This document shows, piece by piece, positions 1 through 5,822 of a DNA stretch of 8,704 nucleotides. The stretch's first letter is position 1. Every line of letters begins with the position of its first letter. A program made the translations under genes and the position numbers. Under the pieces are notes generated by a model. That model saw nothing but the letters and a program-made list of their open reading frames with translations, did no database searches and had not been told where the DNA came from. Source of the stretch: a bacterium (GTDB lineage: Bacteria > Chloroflexota > Dormibacteria > UBA8260 > Bog-877); contig JAKAWF010000128.1 of the NCBI GenBank assembly GCA_021817025.1, positions 1-8,704 on the forward strand, written 5' to 3'.

Positions 1-651
1 TGCCCTCCCACGGCACCGCCTCCGCGCGAGCTGTTTCGCATCGGCTACCTGGGGCCAGGCTGGGCTGATGGCCGCGTCCAGTCCGAGGTCGAGGCCAGCT
101 TCCAAAAAGCACTGGGGGCCCTTGCCGCGACCGGCAGTGACTTGCTTGAGATACCCCACGGTGAGCTCCGGGAACTGGCGTCGCTGTTCGACGACATCTT
201 CTTGTTCGAGGCGGGCCGGATCCACGGGGACAGGGTGCGCCAGGATCCCGCGCACTTCGGTCCAGAGACTCTGCGTCTGCTTACAGCTGCTGTTCAAGCT
301 GACGAGCAGGCCTACCGTCAGGCGCTGGCCCGGCGCGAGCGGCTGCTGCCGTTGGTGTCGGCTGAGCTGGATGCGGTGGATTTCCTGCTCACCCCCGCAG
401 TCCCCTTTCTGGCCCCCGCCACCACGCCCCCGGTGGACACCACCGAGGGCCACGATGAGGGATTGTTCACCAGCGTATTCAACGTGATCGGGGTCCCCGC
501 CATGGTGCTTCCTGGAGGCTGGTCAGACCAGGGTCTCCCCATCGGCCTGCAGCTGGTGGGGGCCGCAGGGTCGGACCGGCAGCTGCTGGCGGCGGCGGCC
601 ACGGTCGAACGGATCCTGGACGTTCCCCGCCGTCTACCAGTTCGAACCTGA
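1..651 (+). CDS. Amidase-signature family hydrolase, C-terminal part (5' end outside window)
   Basis: The frame is open from base 1 to a TGA at 649-651, giving 216 residues of what is normally a protein of about 450-500. Amidase-signature enzymes hydrolyse carboxamides to acid plus ammonia or amine. The visible part matches the family's C-terminal half. Near the start there is a strand resembling RIGYL, where family members resume with RIGL-type sequence. A helical linker rich in Glu and Arg follows. The segment DFLLTPAVPFLAPATTPP matches the conserved VDVLLTPT-type strand. FNVIGVPAMVLPGG and then GLPIGLQLVG match the typical FN.TGLPA and GLPVGLQLVG motifs. The catalytic Lys-cisSer-Ser triad lies upstream of the window, so activity and substrate cannot be judged. 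An AGGAG 11 bases before the next start codon, overlapping the stop, suggests co-transcription with the dehydrogenase gene. The family is secure; the substrate is unknown. Confidence 0.9.
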   Translation, partial: CPPTAPPPRELFRIGYLGPGWADGRVQSEVEASFQKALGALAATGSDLLEIPHGELRELASLFDDIFLFEAGRIHGDRVRQDPAHFGPETLRLLTAAVQADEQAYRQALARRERLLPLVSAELDAVDFLLTPAVPFLAPATTPPVDTTEGHDEGLFTSVFNVIGVPAMVLPGGWSDQGLPIGLQLVGAAGSDRQLLAAAATVERILDVPRRLPVRT

Positions 652-662
652 GGAGTTTCGCG

Positions 663-1706
663 ATGCAAGCTGCGATCTACCGAGGTGCCGGCAAGGTGAC
701 GGTGGAGGAGGTCCCCGACCCTGTATTGGTGGAGCCCTCCGATGCCATTGTCCGAGTGCTGCGCTCATGCGTCTGCGGGTCCGATCTCTGGGCCTACCGC
801 GGCGTTATCCAACGGGCAGTGCCGGCGCGGCTCGGCCACGAGTTCCTCGGTCTGGTGGAGCAGGTGGGGGAGAGGGTTTCCGCGATCTCGCCCGGGGACC
901 TTGTCATAGCCCCCTTCCAATGGAGCGACAACACCTGTCCCGCCTGTCAGGACGGGCTCCAGACCTCGTGCGTCAACGGTGGCACCTTCGGCGCCCCGGG
1001 TACCGATGGGGGACAGGGGGAAGTGGTCAGGGTTCCCCAGGCAGACGGAACCCTGGTAGCTGTCCCAGGCGGCCTCTCCGAGACCAACCAAAAGTTGCTG
1101 ACCGCCTTCCTGGCCACCACCGACGTGGCCGCCACCGGTCTTCATGGCGCAGTCCTGGCCGAGGTCGGGCCGGGTTCGACGGTGGTCGTCATTGGTGACG
1201 GGGCAGTGGGGCTGTGCGCTGTCCTCGGAGCGCGCGCCATCCTGGGGGCTGAGCGCGTGATCCTGATGAGCCGGAATCCCTCACGACAGTCGGTCGGGCG
1301 ATCGTTTGGGGCCACCGAGGTGATCGAGGAGCGCGGCACGGCCGGAGTCGCCGTGGTCCGCGATCTGACATCGGGCCTGGGAGTGGGGCATGTGGTTGAG
1401 GCGGTGGGGACACCCGAGTCCTGGGAGATGGCGGTCGGCATGGCCAGAGAAGGAGGCACCATTGGGGCGGTGGGGGTGCCCCACACCACTCCCACGCTGC
1501 CTCTCTTCGACCTCTTTCGCCACCACCTCAGGGTCCACGCCGGGGTGGCACCCGTCCGTCACTACCTGCCCGACCTGGTGGCGCGGATCCTGGACGGCTC
1601 CTACGATCCCAGCCCGGTCTTCGACATGTCTTTACCACTGGCGGAGGTGGCTCTTGGGTACCGCGCCATGTCGGAGCGCCGCGCCATCAAGGTGATGCTC
1701 ACATGA
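663..1706 (+). CDS. Zinc-type medium-chain alcohol dehydrogenase (MDR superfamily)
   Basis: This 347-residue protein should oxidise an alcohol, or reduce an aldehyde or ketone, with NAD(P). The N-terminal catalytic domain shows the zinc ligands C38 (in CGSD) and the H59-E60 pair (in GHEFLG). A structural-zinc lobe at 89-103 has C92, C95 and C103, but the first position, usually Cys, is Asp (D89). D154 sits at the conserved spot before the Rossmann fold. The nucleotide-binding motif is G178-D-G-A-V-G183. The second strand ends in S203-R204 rather than an acidic residue, which hints at NADP(H), though this is inference. ATG at 663 is supported by AGGAG at 651-655, seven bases upstream, and the length is normal for the family. 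The gene follows the amidase by 11 bases and overlaps the next by ATGA. The substrate is not predictable. Confidence 0.93.
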   Translation: MQAAIYRGAGKVTVEEVPDPVLVEPSDAIVRVLRSCVCGSDLWAYRGVIQRAVPARLGHEFLGLVEQVGERVSAISPGDLVIAPFQWSDNTCPACQDGLQTSCVNGGTFGAPGTDGGQGEVVRVPQADGTLVAVPGGLSETNQKLLTAFLATTDVAATGLHGAVLAEVGPGSTVVVIGDGAVGLCAVLGARAILGAERVILMSRNPSRQSVGRSFGATEVIEERGTAGVAVVRDLTSGLGVGHVVEAVGTPESWEMAVGMAREGGTIGAVGVPHTTPTLPLFDLFRHHLRVHAGVAPVRHYLPDLVARILDGSYDPSPVFDMSLPLAEVALGYRAMSERRAIKVMLT

Positions 1707-2959
1707 ACGACGCCCCCGGGAGGCCCGACCCGTCCTCGCCGGCGCCGAAGGCCGCAGCCTACTCCGGATACCGCTCTTACCAGTACCTGACCCCCGGGGT
1801 CGACTACCGTGAGTTCGAGCTGGCTGAAGAGTTGGAGAGGGTGCCCTCGGTCGGGGTATCGACCTCGCCCGACCAGGAGCAGAGGGTGCAGCGTTTGCTC
1901 CTGGAGGGTCCGATCATCTCCCTGCACGACCATCCCTCGGTGATGCCCAAGGACATCGATCAGCTCTTCGAATATCGTCGTCACGGGCGCGACTTCACCG
2001 GTTACCTGGGCCTGAGCCGCTCTGGGCTGGACGCGGTGTTCGACAACCTGGCGGATGGGGAGGGACAGATCACCTCGCTGGCAGGCTGGAAGTGGGACGA
2101 CACCCTGGTGGACCTTGGCATGCGACTTTGCGACCTAGCCCATCAGGAATATGTCACCGTGATCCACCGATTGGCGGACTTCGAGCGTGCCCGTCGGCGC
2201 GGCCAGCTTGGTCTGGTGCTGGCCATTGAGTCGGCGGCTCCGATCGAGAACGAGCTCGACCGGCTGGACATCCTCTACGGCTTCGGCATCCGTTCCATCG
2301 GCGTCACCTACAGTGAGGCCAACCTGCTGGGGAGCGGCCTGGGAGAAAAGACAGACGCTGGGCTCACTGCCTTCGGGCACCGCGCGGTCAGGCGCATGAA
2401 CCAGCTGGGTATGCTGATCGACTGTTCTCATGCCGGTGACCGCACGACCCTGGACACCATCGCTGCGAGTTCGGCTCCGGTTTCCATATCGCACGCTGGT
2501 GCCCGCACCGTCTGGCCGACCGCGCGGATGAAGCCGGACGAAGTGATCCGGGCCTGCGCCGAGTCAGGCGGGGTGATCGGCATCGAGGCTGCGCCGCACA
2601 CCACCCTGACCGAGCAGCAGCCCCGCCACTCGATCGACAGCTACATGGCCCACTTCGAGTACTGCTGCGACTTGGTCGGGCTGGACCATGTGGCGTTTGG
2701 TCCCGACACCCTCTTCGGCGACCACGTCGGTCTCCATCGTGTCATGGCGGAGCGCTTCGACCAGCAACTGCCCCCCTCATCACTGCCAATCGAGCGGGTT
2801 CCATGGGTGGACGGCCTTGAGAGCCCCGCCGAGACCTTCCCCAACATCCTGCGCTGGCTGGTGGTCCATGGGTACTCCGATGAAGACATCAAGCTGGCAG
2901 CCGGCGGCAACGTCCTGCGCATGCTGGAGGCGGCTTGGAGACCGTCAGCCGGTGGTTGA
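1703..2959 (+). CDS. Renal/membrane dipeptidase-like metallohydrolase (peptidase family M19)
   Basis: This 418-residue protein resembles M19 dipeptidases, binuclear-zinc TIM-barrel enzymes that cleave dipeptides, including D-residue ones, and in some cases beta-lactams. Key positions are H75 and H77 (SLHDHPS), E176 (LAIES, the likely bridging glutamate), H243 (IDCSHAGD), H264 (SISHAGAR), R275 and D335 (FGPD). The block GLTAFGHRAVRRMNQLGM at 220-237 and the C-terminal DEDIKLAAGGNVLRML are strongly M19-like. Two things are odd. The second metal position is His where classical M19 enzymes have HxD, and about 70 residues, Pro-rich at first, precede the first barrel strand. No signal peptide or lipobox is visible, so it is probably cytoplasmic. 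ATG at 1703 overlaps the previous stop by ATGA and follows AAGGTGA at 1689-1695 by seven bases. The fold is secure; dipeptidase activity is inferred. Confidence 0.9.
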   Translation: MNDAPGRPDPSSPAPKAAAYSGYRSYQYLTPGVDYREFELAEELERVPSVGVSTSPDQEQRVQRLLLEGPIISLHDHPSVMPKDIDQLFEYRRHGRDFTGYLGLSRSGLDAVFDNLADGEGQITSLAGWKWDDTLVDLGMRLCDLAHQEYVTVIHRLADFERARRRGQLGLVLAIESAAPIENELDRLDILYGFGIRSIGVTYSEANLLGSGLGEKTDAGLTAFGHRAVRRMNQLGMLIDCSHAGDRTTLDTIAASSAPVSISHAGARTVWPTARMKPDEVIRACAESGGVIGIEAAPHTTLTEQQPRHSIDSYMAHFEYCCDLVGLDHVAFGPDTLFGDHVGLHRVMAERFDQQLPPSSLPIERVPWVDGLESPAETFPNILRWLVVHGYSDEDIKLAAGGNVLRMLEAAWRPSAGG

Positions 2960-3611
2960 GCCGGCCAGCGGTTCTGGAGTTGGTTGGCACCTGCCTCAGT
3001 CGATCGCCGAGCCCGCCTTTGAGCGGCTCGACTCCGAGGTCATCGAACGGTTGGGCGAGCACCCCTCGGCCGCAAGCGAGGTGTGCGACGTCCTCGACCA
3101 GCTGGGTCTTGCCACGGCCGTTGGTCACAACACCATCGGGCATCGCATAGGACCGCCGACTCTGGTTGGCCACGTCCTGACGCTTGCCTACCTGCCCGAG
3201 CGCGAGCTTGCAGGCCCACCTGAGGGTCATCTGGCCCATCACACCGTCGCCTCCATGGCACGGCCGGGCGACGTTCTGGTCGTGGCCGCCATGGGTGAGC
3301 CTAACGCCTCGATTCTGGGCGGCCAGGGCGCGGGGGCGCTGCAGGCAGCCGGCGTGGCCGGGGCGATTGTGGATGGGGCGATCCGCGACCTGAGCGAAAT
3401 TGCTGAGACCGGCCTGGGCGTCTGGTCCCGGGCTGTCAGCCCGCGCAGCGGGGTGCGCCGTCTGGAGGCGGTTGCCATCAATGCGGCCATTGCCTGCGGC
3501 GGAGTGCAGGTGCGCGCTGGCGACCTGGTCGTGGCCGACTGCTCTGGGATGGCTTTCGTTCCCCTGACGGCGCTCTCACTCGTGGTCGAGCGATTGCTCG
3601 CAGGCAGGTAA
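2952..3611 (+). CDS. RraA-like / 4-hydroxy-4-methyl-2-oxoglutarate aldolase family protein
   Basis: This 219-residue protein belongs to the RraA-like family. Characterised members include class II HMG/CHA aldolases, which cleave 4-hydroxy-2-oxo acids and decarboxylate oxaloacetate, and E. coli RraA, an RNase E inhibitor. The family is often misnamed dimethylmenaquinone methyltransferase. Numbering from the GTG, the N-terminal helix SEVCDVLDQLG (42-52) matches the usual T..vsDALD.lG. GVAGAIVDGAIRD (134-146) carries R145 and D146, equivalent to the catalytic Arg and metal-binding Asp of the aldolases, so an active lyase is favoured. GDLVVAD followed by GMAFVP near the end fits the family. The first in-frame start is GTG 2952, eight bases inside the M19 gene, with GGAG at 2937-2940; an ATG at 2688 is far too distant. 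Placement among catabolic genes favours an aldolase/decarboxylase over RNase control. Confidence 0.87.
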   Translation: MVEPASGSGVGWHLPQSIAEPAFERLDSEVIERLGEHPSAASEVCDVLDQLGLATAVGHNTIGHRIGPPTLVGHVLTLAYLPERELAGPPEGHLAHHTVASMARPGDVLVVAAMGEPNASILGGQGAGALQAAGVAGAIVDGAIRDLSEIAETGLGVWSRAVSPRSGVRRLEAVAINAAIACGGVQVRAGDLVVADCSGMAFVPLTALSLVVERLLAGR

Positions 3612-3757
3612 AGATTGCCTTCCCCGCGCGACACGCTGGCCCGGTGGTACGGCCGGTCGTGGTCGTCCTGGTATGCCACCACCCACCTGCCTACAATTGT
3701 GCCCCGCGGCAGTGGCCATGTCGAATTGGGGAATGGGTTGGCCATGAGGTGGAGCGA
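3612..3757 (+). promoter_or_regulatory. Intergenic region, possible promoter for the SDR-M20-DUF885 block
   Basis: This 146-base gap is the longest between genes here and splits the run into two blocks. TACAAT at 3692-3697 is one mismatch from a -10 consensus and lies inside the palindrome ACAATTGT (3693-3700). The hexamer 17 bases upstream (TGGTAT, 3669-3674) is a poor -35, so a housekeeping promoter is only weakly supported. Two copies of TGGCCATG follow. AGGTGG at 3747-3752 is the likely ribosome binding site for the ATG at 3758. A five-base inverted repeat (AGGCA 3602-3606, TGCCT 3616-3620) spans the preceding stop codon but lacks a T-run, so it is not a convincing terminator. Confidence 0.25.
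3713..3746. repeat. Two copies of TGGCCATG flanking the SDR upstream region
   Basis: TGGCCATG occurs at 3713-3720 and 3739-3746, with starts 26 bases apart. The core TGGCCA is itself palindromic, so the pair can be read as direct or inverted repeats. They lie downstream of the -10-like TACAAT and just before the ribosome binding site, where a repressor site could act. Such short GC-rich words also occur by chance, so this is a weak operator candidate. Confidence 0.25.
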
Positions 3758-4456
3758 ATGATCGTCGGCGGACCCAAGGTTGCGGTGGTCACCGGAACTG
3801 CCCACGGCATCGGCGCCGCCATCGTGGCTGGTCTGAGCGCGGACGGAGTGTTGGTCCATGGAATCGACAAGGATGAGGTGGATGTGACCGATTCCGCCCA
3901 GGTGAACCGGTACTTTCGATCTCTGCCCAACGTGGACATCCTCGTCAACAACGCTGGAGGCGTCTGTGGCCAGACCTTCTCTCCATTGGAGGAGATCACC
4001 GACCAAGCCTGGCATGCCGTGGTCGACGCTAACCTGACGGGAGCCTTTCACTGCACCCGCGCGGTCGTCCCGGGGATGAAGCTAAGTGGCTGGGGCCGGA
4101 TCGTGAACATATCCTCGGGGGCGGGCAGAAGTGTGAGCCTGACCGGTATCCAGTCCTACGCCTCGGCCAAGGCGGGTCAGATCGGCTTCACCCGGCAGAT
4201 GGCGCACGAGCTGGGCCGGTTCGGGATCACGGTCAACTGCATCGCCCCCGGGTTCATCCTCTCTAATCCCACCAGCCAGGCCCAGTGGGACAGCTACGGG
4301 GAGGAGGGCCAAGCCAGGGTGTTGGCCGGGATCGCGGTCGGACATCTGGGCGATGCGGATGACATCGCCAACGGGGTGCGCTTCTTCTGTTCCGACCGCT
4401 CCTCCTGGATCACCGGGCAGGCTCTGTCGATAGACGGTGGCAGTGCTCTCTTTTAA
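3758..4456 (+). CDS. Classical short-chain dehydrogenase/reductase (SDR)
   Basis: This 232-residue Rossmann enzyme should interconvert a hydroxyl and a carbonyl group with a nicotinamide cofactor. TGTAHGIG at 12-19 is the glycine motif. D37 at the end of the second strand suggests NAD(H). NNAG lies at 64-67, and the catalytic tetrad is N92, S120, Y134 and K138 (YASAK). The C-terminal CIAPGF and ITGQALSIDGG motifs are typical. It is short for its class: only four residues separate D37 from the DVTD strand at 42-45, so a helix is reduced or missing, as in EntA-type dihydrodihydroxybenzoate dehydrogenases. That likeness concerns architecture and does not prove function. The start is ATG 3758, preceded by AGGTGG at 3747-3752. 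An in-frame GTG at 3644 would add 38 residues with no family resemblance. Its 3' end overlaps the M20 gene. Confidence 0.92.
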   Translation: MIVGGPKVAVVTGTAHGIGAAIVAGLSADGVLVHGIDKDEVDVTDSAQVNRYFRSLPNVDILVNNAGGVCGQTFSPLEEITDQAWHAVVDANLTGAFHCTRAVVPGMKLSGWGRIVNISSGAGRSVSLTGIQSYASAKAGQIGFTRQMAHELGRFGITVNCIAPGFILSNPTSQAQWDSYGEEGQARVLAGIAVGHLGDADDIANGVRFFCSDRSSWITGQALSIDGGSALF

Positions 4457-5822
4457 CCCCGACCCTGACGCCTACCTCGCCGAGCTGGCGGAGTATGTCG
4501 CCATTCCGAGCGTAAGTCGCGACGCTGACCCCGCGACCATGAGACGTGCCGCGGACTGGCTGGCGGGGCAGTTGGCGTCGGTCAACGGTCGGGTGGAGGC
4601 AACATCCGGCCACCCGGTTGTGATCGGGGAGTGGATTGAGCGACCTGGGGCACCCACCGTGTTGGTATATGGCCACTACGATGTCCAGCCCACCGGGGAC
4701 CTCGCAGAGTGGAAGTCGCCCCCGTTTGAGCTCACCAGGGATGCGGATGTGGTTCGCGCGCGCGGAGTTTCGGACGACAAGGGGCCGGTCTTCATGGTGC
4801 TCAAGGTGGTGCAGGCGTTCATGAGCCAGGAGGGCGGGCTGCCGCTCAATGTCAGGTTCCTGATCGAGGGAGAGGAGGAGATCGGCAGCCCCAACCTGGC
4901 GGAATTCGTGCGCGCACGGGCTCAGCAGATGAGCGCGGCGCTGGTGGTCTCTGCGGACGGCGCCATGTGGCGGCCCGACGAACCTTCAATTTCGCTTGGA
5001 TCCAAGGGTCTGGTCAGTCTCACCGTGGAGGTCACGGGAGCTGCCGAGGACCTTCACTCCGGCCGCTATGGCGGGACCGTCGCCAATCCCGCGGCAGCTC
5101 TGGCCGCGATCCTCGCGGGCCTGCACAACTTGGATGGAGCCGTCTTGGTGCCCGGCTTCTATCGCGGAATACCTCCGCTCAGTCCAGCGCGGCGGGCGGA
5201 GATAGCGGCGGTCGACTTCGACGAGGCGGCGTACGCCCGCGCGCTGGGGGCTCCAGAGCCCTGCGGTGAGCGCGGATACACCACCCTGGAGCGGCTCTGG
5301 GAGCGCCCGACGCTGGAGGTGAATGGCATGGAGGCGGGCGGCAAGTACACCGTGATCCCTCACCTCGCCCGCGCCCACATCTCCTGTCGCCTGGTGGAAG
5401 GTCAGGATCCAGGCCTTGTGCTCGAGGCTGTCTCGGAGCGAATCACTTCGGTCGCACCCCCGGGGGTGCGGGTGAGAGTCCTGCCTGACCCGGGATCGGT
5501 GCCCGCCTATGTGATCTCCGCAGACCATCCCGCTGTCACCGCCGCCACCAGGGCGCTGGCCGAGGTGTATCCCGACCAGCCGGTCCTCTTTGCCAAGATC
5601 GGGGGCAGCGTGCCAGCTACCGACCTATTCGCGCGCGAGCTCGGCTGCAAGACGTTGTTCTTTTCGTTCTCGACAGCTGATGAGCGGCTTCACGCTCCCA
5701 ACGAGTTCTTGAGGCTGCGCCGTCTGAGCGAGGGAATGCGCGCGTGGGAGTCACTGCTTCGCCATCTGGGACAGCGGCTGCCCCAGGAACCTCCAGATGG
5801 TAGGTGGGCGACGGCAGGATGA
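4437..5822 (+). CDS. M20-family metallopeptidase, dipeptidase-like
   Basis: This 461-residue protein fits the M20 di-zinc peptidases of the CNDP/dipeptidase group, which remove C-terminal residues from dipeptides or small peptides. Metal and catalytic residues are H80 and D82 (GHYDVQP), D113 (VSDDKG, bridging), E147 (general base) and E148 (EGEEEIGS), D174 (SADG) and H419 (LHAPNE). H207 in LHSGRYGG belongs to the lid/dimerisation domain, which runs to about 380. RPTLEVNG and YTVIP are typical of the subgroup. An in-frame TAG at 4431-4433 means translation must begin at GTG 4437 or GTG 4443, so a 14-20 base overlap with the SDR gene is unavoidable. Neither start has a good Shine-Dalgarno sequence, which suggests translational coupling. 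No signal peptide is visible. The family is secure; the peptide substrate is unknown. Confidence 0.93.
   Translation: MAVLSFNPDPDAYLAELAEYVAIPSVSRDADPATMRRAADWLAGQLASVNGRVEATSGHPVVIGEWIERPGAPTVLVYGHYDVQPTGDLAEWKSPPFELTRDADVVRARGVSDDKGPVFMVLKVVQAFMSQEGGLPLNVRFLIEGEEEIGSPNLAEFVRARAQQMSAALVVSADGAMWRPDEPSISLGSKGLVSLTVEVTGAAEDLHSGRYGGTVANPAAALAAILAGLHNLDGAVLVPGFYRGIPPLSPARRAEIAAVDFDEAAYARALGAPEPCGERGYTTLERLWERPTLEVNGMEAGGKYTVIPHLARAHISCRLVEGQDPGLVLEAVSERITSVAPPGVRVRVLPDPGSVPAYVISADHPAVTAATRALAEVYPDQPVLFAKIGGSVPATDLFARELGCKTLFFSFSTADERLHAPNEFLRLRRLSEGMRAWESLLRHLGQRLPQEPPDGRWATAG

Noticed and set aside
2688..2951. Upstream extension of the RraA-like gene from ATG 2688
   Set aside because: This stretch is the M19 coding sequence read in another frame. 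The RraA domain begins after GTG 2952 and the resulting length is normal.
3644..3757. 38-residue N-terminal extension of the SDR from GTG 3644
   Set aside because: SDRs begin a few residues before the TGxxxGIG strand. The extension shows no family likeness, and ATG 3758 has its own AGGTGG.
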